Shown: piece after piece, positions 14,996-28,890 of the stretch
Numbering within the stretch: the first letter of the stretch is position 1
How the letters are laid out: every line of letters starts with the position of its first letter
Assembly: GCA_030770545.1 (NCBI GenBank)
Contig: CM061096.1
Coordinates: 9,591,501-9,655,500, forward strand
Source of the DNA: Macropodus opercularis
Taxonomy: Eukaryota > Chordata > Actinopteri > Anabantiformes > Osphronemidae
Reading direction: 5' to 3'
DNA length: 64,000 bases
Translations under genes and position numbers: made by a program
The notes under the pieces: generated by a model
Seen by the model: only the letters and a program-made list of their open reading frames with translations
Told to the model about the DNA's origin: nothing
Databases searched by the model: none

Positions 14996-16040
14996 ACGGC
15001 GAACAGTTCATCTTGCTGTTACCAGACAATGGCGCACACTGCGTGTTGTGTAGGGCTGTAATGAATTGTCACAGCATTCCAGCTATGTGCCTTCTATGCA
15101 GGATGAGAACAGAAGACAAAGGGATAACAGAGCCAGTCGCCTCCGATATTGGATATTCACGCTATGCCTGTGGAATCACTAATGAACTTCATCCAGTTTC
15201 ATGCTAATGGTTATCGCAGTGATTTCATCCCTCTGGCCTTTGTGTGTAATTATTGATTGTCCCGAGAAAGGTGGGGTGTACAAAGCCCAGTAAACAGCAG
15301 GTAATTAGTATTTCTGGACCTCTGGCAGGAGTAATGTGCTGTGTTGCATGGATTTGTATGCATGAAAGCAGAGAATTAAAAAATTCTTTTCACACATGAA
15401 GATAACTGGGATCAGATCCACAAGCTGCTTCCTGAAGCCTCGTTTTATCTCATCCTTTAACAAGGAGACGCTACAGCTGGAAAAGAGTCAAGTTTTCAAT
15501 TAAAGTTAGTAAGACAAATAAAAATCGGAGCCGTGGTCAAAGGCTTCCCAGCCCTTGTTTAAGAACATTACTCTCTCATCATTAGCTTTTTGAAGCTTCA
15601 TGAAAATACTAAATTACCTGTATGTGGGACTTCTTCTTCTTCTTCAGAGGACAAATGAAAATAAATAACTATTAGGTATAATTGAGAAGGCAGGCGTGTC
15701 TCAGCTTGAAGTCACAGCGGTGGTTCATAGCAGACGCAGCGTAGCAATTGTAAAGGGTTGAATGGTGGTGTGTGTGTGTGGGTGTTGGACATATTACACA
15801 AGGCTTTCGTCTTATCGACAAAATAAACTCAGAGATACTGAGGTTAGTTTTAAAATCACTAAACAGTCAGTGAATTCAAATCAAAATTACAGCGAAAGTC
15901 AACTGAGGAACAACTACATGGACTGAAATAGGAAAAACGTGTGAGCAACACTAGAGGAAAAAGTCCCTTTAAGGGAAGACACCTCCAGCAGAAGCAGGGT
16001 CAGGATGGGCGGCCATCTGCCATCTTGTTTTGTTTGTTCT

Positions 16041-16310
16041 CTTACTTCTTCTTCTTCTAGCTTTTCTCTTCTAGGGGTCGCCACAGCGAGTCATCTAACT
16101 CCGTTTAACCCTGTCCTCTGCCTCCTCTTCTCTGGCACCGACTACCTTCATGTCCTCTTCCACTACATCCATATATTGGTCTTCCTCTAGACCTGGCAGC
16201 TCCAACCTCAGCATCTGTTTACTGATATATTCACCAACCACCTCAATCTGGCCTCATGAGCTGTGGCTCTGATGTCCTCGTTCCTGATCCTGTCCATCCT
16301 CGTCACTACT
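16041..16310. repeat. Degraded teleost interspersed repeat (GGGGTCGCCACAGCG type)
   Basis: The segment contains in order several phrases typical of a very common fish repeat: a pyrimidine-rich lead, ggggtcgccacagcgagtca (16074-16093), a tract about CTACCTTCATGTCCTCTTCCACTACATCC, TTGGTCTTCCTCTAG, CCTCAATCTGGCCTC, and GTCCTCGTTCCTGATCCTGTCC. It is read from memory of the repeat, not by alignment, and family assignment (LINE 3' region or SINE) is left open. A short internal deletion is likely near 16230. Confidence 0.7.
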
Positions 16311-19300
16311 TTGTGTATATAATTGTGTAAAGCTAGCTTGTTTAAAGACACCTGAAGTTTGTTTTTCTCGTTACTTGAACATATCTATTAAACTACCTTA
16401 AATGGCTCCCAGACCTCCAGTCCTAAGCACTGACTACTAACACTCTGCACATTGTAGCCTTCACGTCAGCAGAGCAGTGATTCGCCATAAAAGCAAGGTG
16501 TGACTTTTACCACGCGTTAGTTGCTCGTGCACGTGGAAGCATTACTTATATTCTTATCGCGGGATGCAGCCACTTATCAACATGAAGCCATTTTTTAAAC
16601 AGCATCTTTGGAGCAGAGAGAGATGCAGAGCTCGTTTGTGCAGCTTGGTGAAGCATCACCTCCGCTGGCATGGTCGGGCTCACCTGTGTTGAGCTGGAAG
16701 AATACAACAGACTTCCATGAAATGCAACACCCCATTAATGGACATTTGTTGTGGATCACTCACTCCAAAATGTCAACACAGTTGCAGCTGTTTTTCTCCT
16801 TTCCAGTCCTGGGAGCACAGTCACACATACTGCTTGAAAGCCCCAGCAGCTTAGTATATGCATCATTTATGGTGTGGAAACAATATACATACTGGAAAAA
16901 GCTGGAAAACAGCAACACTGCACCAACATTTTGACAAAATATGAGTGTTTGGTTGTATTATCCCAAGGTTTTGAGAACTAAATGAGTTCAGATTTTCATG
17001 TGATACCGATGTATCATTATTAGTATGATTATGCATAAGCATCTACAAACCAAACTCATTTTGCCAACACAGACAACTCAGACCAACTTCCAAGGCCTTT
17101 CTGTTAAAAGCCTGACTGTGGAGTGACAGGCAGTGTTGAACCGTTCATCTGTTCACCTCGTCCTTCTATTAAGACACATGTTTCTACGTCCATGAATTAT
17201 TTACACCTACATGAATGCTGAGGCTAGAAAAGTGTGGGTTGGGAAAAATGGATTTTGAATTTTGTTGTCACCAGGTGTGAAGAAACCTACTTAGCGAGAA
17301 CAGACTATTGAGGGAACATGTGCGTTTGTTTGCATTTCAATCAAAATTAAGAGTAAAATGATGATGGATTCAGTGGGTAGGTTTATAACAAACGCCACCT
17401 GCAGTGACATATGCTGCTTCCATTCTCATGCTGGAATAAATCAGTCTCAACCATCTAAAAATACAAACACAAAACCAGTCATTTACCGGTGATCCGGCTG
17501 TTTGTGAGTTAAACAGACGTCCTGGCGAACCACTGGGCATTAGTTTGGTCATTTATCACTACGTAACACCCACTAAACAGAAATGCTGTAACCAGTAAAC
17601 TACTGTATGTCAGCTAATAAAAGCAGTGTCCGCGTGTGTCTCCAGTAAACCTGAAATCATCCTGATGTTCAGGCTTCAGAGCAAACTATTAAATATTTTA
17701 GAGATACTTGCAAATCCTCTGAGTGGAAGCACAAAAACCTACTCTGTTCTGTGTACCTGATGCATTATTGAAGCCTGTTCTAATGACAGCAAGCTGTCTG
17801 AATATTTAACTAACATCAAGGAGGCACTGACTAATTGAATCAATCTTTTCATTTATGCGCATGTATGGAAGAGGTGCAGGTATAGTCCCGTGGCCTGAGA
17901 AGGCTGCCTTGCTCCCTGATGGACACTTTGCCTCTGGAGTCAGCGGTCTCCCTGTGATATCGGATGACCTGACTGATTATGTCTACTGCCAGTCTTCCTG
18001 AGAGCTGCCAATATCCAGTGTCCTGCCAGAATAGAGGCATCGCGTCTACCTACAGGCTAAAGGCCTCTGTGCACCTGATCTGCAGGCGGAAGCTTTCTAT
18101 AAACTTCAGGCCGCATATTCCTCACATTTGAGTTAGATATTAAACTCATCACTAGCTTGATGCTGCTTCCGTTAAGAGAGCAAGATAAGCTCGAGTCATT
18201 TAAAGGTATGAGATAATTACCGCACAGTCGTCACCTGCTCCCTTTTATCCACAGCACCGTTAGATATCGCCTCCGATGAAATATGGAGCCAATACATCAT
18301 AAAAGTAAAGGCAGAAGTCGGACCTGAGCCTGTTAAGAACTTCCCAGGTGTTATTTAAAGGTGAAAAACACACTTCATTAAAAAGATAAATGTGAGCAGT
18401 GAAGAGACACGAACAGCGAACAGGGATGTGTATCAAGACAACACACCTCTGCCTTTAATTAATTCTGCTGCACAGCTCTCGCTATAGCATCTCAGATTAC
18501 AGAAAGCAAATTGCTATGTAATCACATGCTAAAAGTTGGACAATTACATTGATGCAGTAACAGCTGCATAATTACATGTAAATTAGTTTGGGGTGCTTTT
18601 ATCACTTACCGATGTGAATGGCATGCTGAATTCAGCAATGCAGGGCAATTTGTCCCAACTATATCACTTTTCTGCCATTAGGAGTAACAACAATTCATGT
18701 AGAGAGGATGACAAAGAAGTTGGTTCAGGGAGCCACTTTTAAGGTTCAAACAAGTCCGGCTGTAGCAACAGCTTCTCACTGAATGATGGAGAGAAATTAC
18801 TGCAGCAGTGACTTGTGTTTTTGAGTTGAGCTCCGCGAAGATCACATTGCTGGGAATATGAAATGATTCTAGGCCGGGCTGGGAAGTCAGACACCGAGCT
18901 GGCCTGCTCAGTACGCGACACACTTTAGTTTCTCCACTGCATTAGCTCCTGGCGATCACTTATCAGGAGGCAAATCAGCTCAGTCATTGACCTTGTGCCC
19001 TTTGGCACTCATTAGTGCAGCTTGACAGTGATGGAAGGGTGGGCTCGTCGTGGAGTATGCTACTCAAACAGCGAATACATGGGTCACAACTAGTGGGTGG
19101 CTAGATGCCCCAGGCAAGCTTCTGCTTTTGCCCCACCCACCCCCCAACGAAACCTTTATCCCACCTTTTTCTCTCCGTGTTACCCTGGTAAGTGAAAGGG
19201 AAAGGAGAAATGGAGAGTGGCTTGGTGAGTGATGTCATAAAGCTCAGGCAAGCACTCAGGGCATTACGGGCCCAATGTGCTGAGTGCACTGAAATGAGAG

Positions 19301-22300
19301 AAGATCAGCCGCAGCTTTCTAGCACTTTCTATAGCATCACCGGCCGTGCACAGAGTGGCATCTCTGGAGAAGCCCTGGGGTCACTGTGGCACTGCTCGTA
19401 CGGCGCGGTTGTTACAGGCTGGCAAATTATAGGAGTGGGGCAGTAAGAGCTTTAAACACAATGTAGTGAGAGATTTAAAGTCTGTAATAGCCTCCATGTA
19501 TAGAATACAAGCCATCTCTTATAAAAGGGATTATACTGTAACAGCAAACCAGCAAAAAAGGTGTTTTTTGTATTGCTCTGTGGTTCTTTATTGGGCAAAC
19601 AACAGTCTTCTTCCTAGTTTATACGCATCAGTCCCATTGTAGACATGAAAAAATCCCAGTCACAATAACATAATGACAACAAATAGTGAGGCTTTCACTT
19701 AAGTCTTTTTTAATCATCAGGAGGTCTATTTTCAGATCCACATCCCCTCCCACATCGTCACTGATCCACCTAGAAGGACTGGATTTTCCTGTAGGTGCAG
19801 CCACTGACGCATTTTGAGGCTCCTTCCTGCAGCTTAAGGTCCCGTTGCCTGCGCTTCCCTAAATAACACAGAGTGTGATGTTAACGCATAAAACCATCTG
19901 CAATTGATGTAATTACTGCGTGCGACAGAAAATACGTAAAGAAATGGCAAATAAAGAAAAGACTTGCAGACGTGGGCCGTGTGTCTAATTTCATTCTTTG
20001 GTACAGGCGAGTGTGAACACTGTGGAATAGTGTTCGCCCACACACTGTATTGTCCAGATTAAGCTTGTTGGACAGAAGCTCCCATGGTATTTAATCAGCT
20101 TCCCCAGACCATTACCCCAGTATGGGGGAGTGCAAACACCCAGTATTGTCTTTTCTCTAATTCTATGCTATCTCTTATTAAACCAGCATGGCAGGAGCGG
20201 ACGTGGGAGCTGTGGCGGTGGCGTCTGTGTGTGAGCGGGGGACTGTACTGTACTTGTGTAACGGCATAAGGACGGACAAGAGTCCACAGAGAGAAGGTAA
20301 ATAAAGGACCATCTCAACCTCTAACGAGGATTTTAATTGACTATTCAACGATATAATTACACATGCTTTGAGTAACAATTGGTCCAAATATATGACCTTC
20401 AGTGCTATTAGCTGTAACCAAATTGGCATTGCAACTCTATAGCCCTGGTGTCCTTTTCAATAATGAATTAATACTCTATTAAAAATGATGAAAGAACAGA
20501 GGCTGGAGATAAGCGGAGAAGGGGTGCGTGCTTCTGTAGGGCCGTTAAGTTCGGACTACGTCCAGCAACCTCATAAGAGCGAAGACATTTGACAGTAGTT
20601 CGAACGTTTCCACCTGAAACCATTCAGCTCTTCTCTCATCGCTGCTGAAACAAGCGCGCTCATCTCGGGCCGAGAGCGCGGCTTTGTCCGGTCTGAGATC
20701 AGCCCGTGGAAATGAAACGGACACGCAGACTCAGCTCTTTCTCTCGGTGTTGAGTTAATGCAGTTGTGCCACTAAACCTGTCAGAGGCTGTAACAGCAGG
20801 GCAGATGTACAGCTGCTAGCTCGAAAATGCTGTTACTGCTGTTACAGATCGCCACAAACCCAGCCAAACAAACCGCTGCTTCAAAGGAAAGGACGTGTTT
20901 TCTTACTTGACTGTTTCTGTCAGCTGACAAGGGCTTTATTTCATATAATGGTTACGTTATTTACATGATTTGACGTGATGAGATAATCGTGAGCTTAATT
21001 TGACCAGCACAAGATGCTGCTACATAGAGTAGAGGGACTCACCAACAGATTCTGCGTTGCAGTATGAAGCGTCTTTGTTCTATGGATGAGAAGATTTGAA
21101 AGCTGTGTCGCACTTTCATCTCAGACTGTCTGACTTCACAGGCTGGTCTCCACAAATACGGCTACAATACAGTAATTTAAATAGTGTTTTTACGTCTTAT
21201 AGATCCGTCCCCATATCCAAAACAAGGACACACTGTGTAATGCAGACAGAAGCAACAGCAGGAAGAGACCAGACCCCAGAGCATTTTCCTGCCAATACCT
21301 TTTTTTTTTCCTCTATTGTGTTCCTGATTCAGAAAATCTCAGAGGGGAAGACAAGGAAGATTTACTTTGTTTAACACAATATAGGCCGTGAGCCTTATAG
21401 CGAGGGCCAAGCCCCACAGACTATTGTCTGACCAGCGCTGGAAGCTGATCAGAGACAAGCTCTGCTCCCACGGTCACACTAACACATTACACGCTGAACA
21501 TTGGTAGAACATGCAGAAATAAAAACACCAGCGATACCATCAAGCAGTTACAGTACGTAAGAATGCTTTACAACGAAACCACAATAAAATATAAACTGTT
21601 TGTGCTGCAGTACAGTCCCATCTGTAGAGAGATGCACAAGGTTCTGCCTTTAGTGAGTCAGATGTCGGAACAAACCCATGCGAGCACGTTAATGACAGGC
21701 TGAGCTTCACTGTTCATCCTATAGTCTGTAACTAGGGCTTTAATCCCAGCAGCATGTTCAATGCATAATTTAGCCGCTATTGTTTACACTGACGTGGTTG
21801 TGAAAATATTGTTTCAAGCTTAATTATTGTGAAAGACTCATTAGATAAATTAAACATGGAAATTGACTCAAGCTCAGTTACTGGAGCAAGATAAAGCATT
21901 TTTTCAAGCTACTTTCTGATTATTACAGTAAATTGAAATGATAGTGTTACACAATAACATAAAAACAAGTTCTATTAATTTTCATCAAAGGTTAATAGGG
22001 TGGATATTTCTGATGAAGGTAAAATAAAGTGTAGAAGTGAACTGAGCCGCTCTGATGTCCCAGCCAGCGTTTAGTTCACTGAATTACTGTAGATTTCAAT
22101 CAAACTCAAAACACAAACAGGAAGATTTGTCCCAGCTCTGCCACACGCTTTCCAGTGACGTGCATTTACCCACAGCGAGGCAAATTACACAAACATTCTT
22201 CAGCTGAATAATGTCACAGGCAGCGAGACTCATTACGTTCCTTGATTCGAGGGTAGTTCTTTAGCTAATCTGTTGTGCAGTGTCAAGAGCTGACTTTGAT

Positions 22301-22970
22301 TAGCCAGCTAGCACAGGGAAATGCTGCTTCACTGTTGCCATGGAGAACTGTGATCACGCCGCCGTCTGAAAAGAGGATTTAGTTTCAGCTACATTATGTT
22401 GACGCAATTATGAACCAAAGACGTGACAGCGATCGACGCATTAAAGACCAACAGACACCAAGCGTATTAAGCTCGTTTTAAAATTATTAACTTGTCCGTT
22501 GCTGTACATATTTGCTAGTTGTTCCATCAGGCGAGTCTGGACATCTGTCATCAGGGATGCAGCGGGTACCACCACACACAGGAATCGCCACAGCCAGCAT
22601 GAAAGAGGACAAGAATGAAGGTGGATATTAACATATCCTCTCATTTCCATATTAACAGTGTGCACGGAGATGTGGCCCCGGCACTTACCTCAATTAAACT
22701 ACAGTTGAATCTCAAGGTCACCGCAACATTAAATTCCAAAAGCCTAAATAAATCCGTTCAAGGCACAATATGTGACGTGGATTCAACCTGACTCGAGGGT
22801 CACTGAGGTGAGAGTGTTATTGCATCAGCTGAGTCGGGGGGTGTTGCTCTGTTCTATACGTTTCGTGCCGCGACCCCTGGTTTTTTCAGACATGTTGCTC
22901 TGTTTCTCTTTTCCAGTCACGCCCTGCATCTGGCTCCAGCTCGGTCCACGTCGGCTGGATTGTACGGTTC
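16311..22970. other. Intronic stretch without a recognised gene
   Basis: No coding exon is recognised. The part at about 18480-18700 is AT-rich, with several homeodomain-like TAAT/ATTA sites and an intact CATGCTGAATTCAGCA-like dyad near 18622, and could be a conserved non-coding element. Small open frames at 18678-18923, 19192-19446 and elsewhere have no features. Confidence 0.5.
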
Positions 22971-22974
22971 AATG

Positions 22975-23600
22975 AACCAAGATGGCGGACAGTAGTTTAC
23001 CGGAACGGGGTCCCAAAGGACAGAGCCAGTAGCCAGAGACTACAAAACACCTTTAATTACTTGAAAATGAAATGCTTAGGAGGGCTAGAGCTAAAACTAA
23101 ATTAATTAATTAGGCGAGTGGTTGCAAGGCATTATGGGAACACACTCTCTTAGTAGCACAAGGTTCCAGTTCTCATCCTCAACATTTATTAAAATGACGT
23201 GTCTGTGATCTAAACAAAACTTGAGCACTGGGATCTCCTTGACAAAAGATGAAACACGGTAAAACATTCTCAACAGAGTAAATCTCCTCTTAGTTAAAGT
23301 AGGCTTGTATAAATGAACTTAACAACCTTAGTCTTGGCAATAAGCTCACATGGCATGAAAAGAGTCTTGGTCTTCAGGAGGGCTTGATGTGGAGAAGTGA
23401 TCATGATGGCAGACAGTCCCCTCAGTTCAAGGAGGGAATTTATAGAAAAGCACAGGAAGGCGCAGGTGAGTCAGACACTGGGTGACAGGAAGTGGGAGTG
23501 GCTGGAGGTAAGGGGGCGTGGTTGAAGAAGTCAGGGATAGATATTAGATAAAAGAGTGGCTGAATATTATTTGATGACAGTTAAATAATATCAGGAGTTG
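22975..23600. mobile_element. Suspected fragment of an old mobile element
   Basis: The style of this stretch differs from its flanks. It begins with AAGATGGCGG (22979-22988), a YY1-type motif common in transposon promoters. It has a purine-rich end at about 23440-23530 with the run GACAGGAAGTGGGAGTGG followed by GGGGGCGTGG. Such GGAAGTGG/GGGCGTGG runs, with CTTTAATTA and TTTATAG phrases, are typical of non-autonomous fish elements. No protein frame, terminal repeat or target duplication was identified, so this is only a suspicion. Confidence 0.3.
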
Positions 23601-26600
23601 AAATGAAACTTGAGTCTGGAGTTGACAGATGGGGACACACGTAGGTTAACATACGCTGGGGCAGGTTGCCTATTCCCATGTCTGTACCGAGCCGCAGTGC
23701 TTACATAATATTCCAGGGGGAGTCGTGAACCACACATTGCACGATACTTAATATAATACACTTCATGATTTCCGTATTATTGGGCACGCAACCATCTCGC
23801 TTTAATCAGTGACTCATACAGAGTATAAATAAAGCAGTAGTGTAAAACATGCAGGCAGGGTTAAGAGGTGCTGCTAGTGTTCGTCAAAACATCGCAACGG
23901 GCAGAATGTGCGATTCCAACGTGTCATGACTGTTGGTACCAGACTGAAAGAGCCAGTCTTCAGGGATTTGGCACATTGTAGTTTGATGCTTAACAGAGAA
24001 CGTGATAAACTAAAATAAACATGACACAGCGCCTGAAGAAGGAGATTTTTTTAATACCCACCCTCGAACACCAGTGTTTACCTAAATGTCGGCGCTGACT
24101 AAACGCATCCCTTCAAGCTCAAAGTGTGTCGTTTTCATGTGACACGGCGTCGTTTAAAGAATGCTACAGGAAACCGAACGTGACTTTATTTCCCTCCAAC
24201 TGCCTGTGGAGTCCTCAGATAAACCCAACACAGGCGCCTCAGAGATGAGGTGGAACATGTTTGCAGCAAACATGTCCTGCCAAAAATCTGCAGAAGCAGC
24301 ATGATGCCATTGAGTCTCCTGTGGAACATTGTTAAATCCATTCCTGGAAAATTCTGCATGGTTTTATCACAACTAGATACAGTTTGTAAATGGCTTTTGA
24401 ACACAACCGTTATTAAATACAGTTGGCGTGATTTAGCCGACCAAATTGGATTTTATGGAGGATTTGTGGTTTACATTTGTTGTGATATTACACAACACGA
24501 AGGCTGGCGTAGAAGTTGTTACCGGTGTGGAACATTGTTCTGTTCTTATGCTGTGTTCTGTTAAATGAACGCCATCTCACATGAGATGCTTTGTACGACT
24601 ATGACTTTGAAATATCATCAGAAATTACAGAAATTATTTGATCAACGTATGCCCTGTTGCAAGGCAGCTTAATCACCTTCAGAATAAAAGTATAAAGAAA
24701 ACTGTAATGAACTCTGAAATGTAAACTATACACAACACATTTATTAAATATTTTTAAAAAAGCAACCGTACTGTTGCATTTACTTTTAAGAATATTAAAA
24801 TATCTCTTGCATCTGATTTGATTCAGCTATTGCACTTTTGTCGATACGTCACCACCACAGCCCGTCAGTTTGAGGAATGGCTTGTCTTAGTCACGTCCAT
24901 GGGCAGCGTGAATTGAGTTGCACAGCTGGAGTTATGTTAAACGTAAGCCGAAGTGACAGAAATGCTAATCAAGCATCAAAACTGACACTGCATTCCCATC
25001 GATGCACATCAGACCCTCAATGATTTATTAGTCAAAGTGAAAGCGTGTGTCACTGTGCTGAGTGGCTCGCGGATAAACACGGCTCTCGCCAAGGTGCACC
25101 ACTTACTGGAGCAGCTCCCCCCTCTGTTTCCTCTCAAGCATGAACAGCACTTTCCACGAGGGCTGCTGATAGCTCGGCTGAAGAGTAACTTTCAAAAACA
25201 GGTAAGCCACGCGCAGCATATATCTAACCAAGTCTCTGAACGCGTACTAAAGGGCCATTATCGGAGCAGAAGGTAGAGAGTGTGCACGTCGCTACTTCAA
25301 ATGGCTTCTTCTGCTGACTAAGCCCTCCCGCCCTGCCTCGTCCTGACTTCCATTCCCTCCCTGTCCCCAGATCAGAGGGAGGATGGAGAGCTGCAGCAGA
25401 CCCCAATTATCCGACAGTCATTCACAATCCTTCATTTACCTCCTCGATCACTGCTCACCACTGCATTAATATTAGTCAGGATATTCCAGCCAGAGCCTTT
25501 GGGAGCTGGGGGTGGAGAGGTTAAACACTCCACCGAGCAACTCGGTTTTGGCATACGAACCAAGGGAACGAGACAAAAGAGAGCGAGCTCCGCTTTTCCC
25601 GTACTGGATATTATTTGCATGATGGAAGAAAGTTGTCTGTCTTCGGTGTTGCCAATTAATTGTGAATTTCTTTGTGAGTAGATTGCTGGAACAGCGCCTG
25701 GTTTGATGGGTAAACAATGCTCCAGTGCATAATTTAGTTGAGCATGGAAGTGAAAACATAAGATCCATTCGCTCACTCTCCCCATTGTATTCTTAGCATC
25801 CACTTAAGTTGACTGCAGACTTGTAATGAGATGACTGTAATCGAGCAACTCCAAATCTGATAATTGGGTAGTGTTTTTGTTATTCAAAGCGGCTAGTAAT
25901 TATGAAATATAAACATATATCATGTCAGTTCCCCCTATAGAATAAAGCACAACACAAACATGGATAAATATTGAAAAAGCAGCTTTTTGCATAATTCATA
26001 CAACCGAACATCTGAGAGAACGTTGCCTCCAAGACGTTTCACTGGGTGCCCTGCAAAACAAGACGGATTCCCTGCTGCCAAGTTTTGCAGCTCTAGTGGG
26101 TGTGTTCGTATTTATTAGCTTGTGGAGAAAAAAAAATCACAGAATGGCTAATGACCATTATTGAGCTGGGCAGACCGACGCGTTCAACAGCGTGAATCAT
26201 GACAGACTTCCCGTAGACAGAAAGCAGACACGCCCACCTCTGCACAACTAATCTCTGAAGATCTTCAAGTAACGTTTAGAGTGTTTATTTCATTGTGAAG
26301 GGGACTCTTTTTTTCCCCACATATGTAATTAATGCACAACGTTTGAATACTTCAGTATAATTTGCACAAGAAGGTGAAATTAATATTCTGCTCTAGGTAA
26401 AATTAGCTAAAGTGTGTTTTCACATGTTAATTGTGTATAATACTCTTCAGCCACAAACATTGACGTATTGTGTTATTGCTCCTGATTCTTCTACGCTCTA
26501 CAGTCTGGACGGGGGATACGGTGCCGCTGTTCCTCTGTTACAGTATTGACTGTATGAGTCGTTGTTGCATGAAACTAGCCTGGAGCCGTTTGTGATTTTA

Positions 26601-28440
26601 TGTGAAAAGTGAAGGTGAGATTGCTTTTGGAGATTACAGTTACATAAACAATATAGATAAGTGCACAGAACCGATGCTCTGGACATTTGTTTTAAAAATT
26701 ATTATCTTTTATTTATTTAGTCTTAGATTATTCTAATCAACACAAAGGCAAGACCACATATCAGATTGTTTGCTGAATTAAAAAAAAATAAATCACTTGT
26801 CAAAGAACTTTACAGACCGAGTGAACATTACAGATCTTATGAATCTTACAAACCCATTTAGGTCCCTGTGAGAATTACTAATGGGATGCAAATGGTGCTA
26901 TCCCATAGGGAATGCTACCTTTAATTAATTTAGACATAGAGCACATGTTTTGGTCTTGAAATTGAGGTGTAAACAGATGAATGTTAGGCGATATATCTCC
27001 TCAATGTAATAAAAATGTCCCTATAGTGCTCCCAAATAGCTCTAATATGCAAGTGAGGAAATTCACAGAGTGGCCTGATTTATTTGCTGTTATTAATGGG
27101 GCGGCGTTGAAGGAAGTGGTCTGTGGCAGCCGGTACAATATCTGACCTCTGAGAGTGCAATAAATCAAGGCATTAGGGAACAGAGTCACAGAGAGGCCAG
27201 CTAAGGCACCGAACCTGCTGCAAAACCAACGCACCACAACGGCAGCGCGCAGGACATCTCCACCAGAGCCTCGTCTCATGCAGGAAACATGTCTTATGTG
27301 ACGAAAACGGCAGCAGCAGCTTGTTTCTGTACGTGTGCGTGCGTGTTTCATCCTCCACAGGAATATGTCTTATTAATCATCATTCAAGTCGGACCCTGAC
27401 GCTCTTTACATGCAAAGTCACTGACCTGTTGATCTTTAAGTAATTAGCAGCTAAATGCTTGTCCTTGATAGTAAATGTACTTTTGTTTTGTCTTTGCTGT
27501 TGCTTATCACTGAAAAGCAGCCAATCCGTCTGAAACGCTGTGCTTTACGCCGAGGCAGTGACGTTACAACAATCCTGGAAGCCTTTAACCTGTTCACGAC
27601 TCCTAAATGAGTTTTCGCTCGTCAAAACTTTACCGTGACACAGTGTAAGTTTGGTTAAAATGCCAAGAGGAGCGCTCAGCCATCTGCTTTACCTTTTTCC
27701 TCTCACCTGATGAAAGAGTCATTATGTCCGAGTCACTTCAGTCGCTGCACTTTCCCGAAGCTGTCGCTAGACGCAAACAACTCTCCACGGACGCAGCCCA
27801 CACATAACCAGTCTCTTGACTCCTACTCACATCTACTTGATCTGTCAACCCACAATTTTTTTCACAAACCCTTTCATTTATTTTTTTACTTGTGTGCTCA
27901 TACTGTACTCTTTTTTGCCTAACATCCAGAAGTCCAGCACCTGAAAAATACGATAGATAAGATAAGATGAGATACGTCTCACTAGAACGTACAGTACCTG
28001 GCCTTACAAACCCAAACCCCAAACACAGGTTTCCCTTTTCATCACTTTTCTGTCCTAACCACAGCTGTGTTCATAAAACAGAACAGTAGCCTGTTTACAG
28101 TGCTCCTTATCCCCTGAACGCCGCTCAGTGATATTCAGCTATGTACAGCGGCTGTTGGACAGAGCGCAGCCCCTGTTTTACATGCTCATAGCTCAAAGAC
28201 CTGACATTCGTTTTTGTAATCGTGTCAAAAACAACGGGAGACTGGGTGATTACATTAATTTTCACTGCACGGGTTTCGGTGGCGACTTTCAAAAACTGAC
28301 AGACGGTGCCGTGGACGTTGTTGGTACGTTTGAGATTTCGAGCTTTCATGAGCTATAAAAAAAAATACCAAACTCTGGAAACAAAGAGCAATGAAGTCAT
28401 GGAGAACAGGAGCCATGTCTGACTCTGTGGGTTAGCACTT
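23600..28440. other. Intronic stretch without a recognised gene
   Basis: Unique-looking DNA. An octamer ATTTGCAT lies at about 25613-25620 beside ATTAATTG-type sites, so the 25600-25740 part could be regulatory. No exon, RNA gene or transposon recognised. Confidence 0.5.
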
Positions 28441-28445
28441 ATCTA

Positions 28446-28466
28446 GGGGGGGGGGGGGGGGGGGGG
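28446..28466. repeat. Homopolymer of 21 G
   Basis: An unbroken run of G flanked by ATCTA and TAGAG. Such a run can form G-quadruplexes in DNA or RNA, is highly mutable, and is also a place where sequencing or assembly length errors are common. On the hs3st4 sense strand it is a C-run. Confidence 0.95.
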
Positions 28467-28699
28467 TAGAGCCTGTGATGTCAAACCCAGTGTATCGTTA
28501 TGAGCCTGAATAGTTTGCCACTGCACCTCTGAAACATCTCCCGTGCGAACAAAAGAGTGAAAAGTTTCAGGACATGAAAAACAATCTCGTGTTTCTGACA
28601 TTTTTCTGAAGGAATGCAACACAAAACTATGTTTCTTTTAAACATTTGCAGAATTCTTGGTGAGTAATTACAGCAGAGTAGATGGGTTTCAAAGTAAAT

Positions 28700-28890
28700 G
28701 AGCGTTTAAGGCAGGCGTTCTCCATCTAAGCCCTCTAGACTTAAAGGCCTGCTGGTTTTCACTCGGAACATCTAATCAGGAAGTGTTTTACACCTGAGAT
28801 GCCAGGTGAAGGCAATTACCTGCAATCAACTCGCTGGCAGGAGAGAAAGCAGCGCTGCGTCCTGGATCCTCAAGCCCAGAGATGTACTCA
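28700..28890. repeat. Degraded interspersed repeat (GGCCTGCTGGTTTTCA type)
   Basis: The order of phrases resembles an interspersed element known in fish and other vertebrates: GGCAGGCGTTCTCCATC, GGCCTGCTGGTTTTCACTC, ATCTAATCAGGAAGTG, CACCTGAGATGCCAGGTG, GGCAATTACCTGCAATCAAC, then AGAGAAAGCAGC and CCTGGATCCTCAAG. Recognition is by memory of the consensus, not by alignment. Ends and family are uncertain; no coding capacity. Confidence 0.5.
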
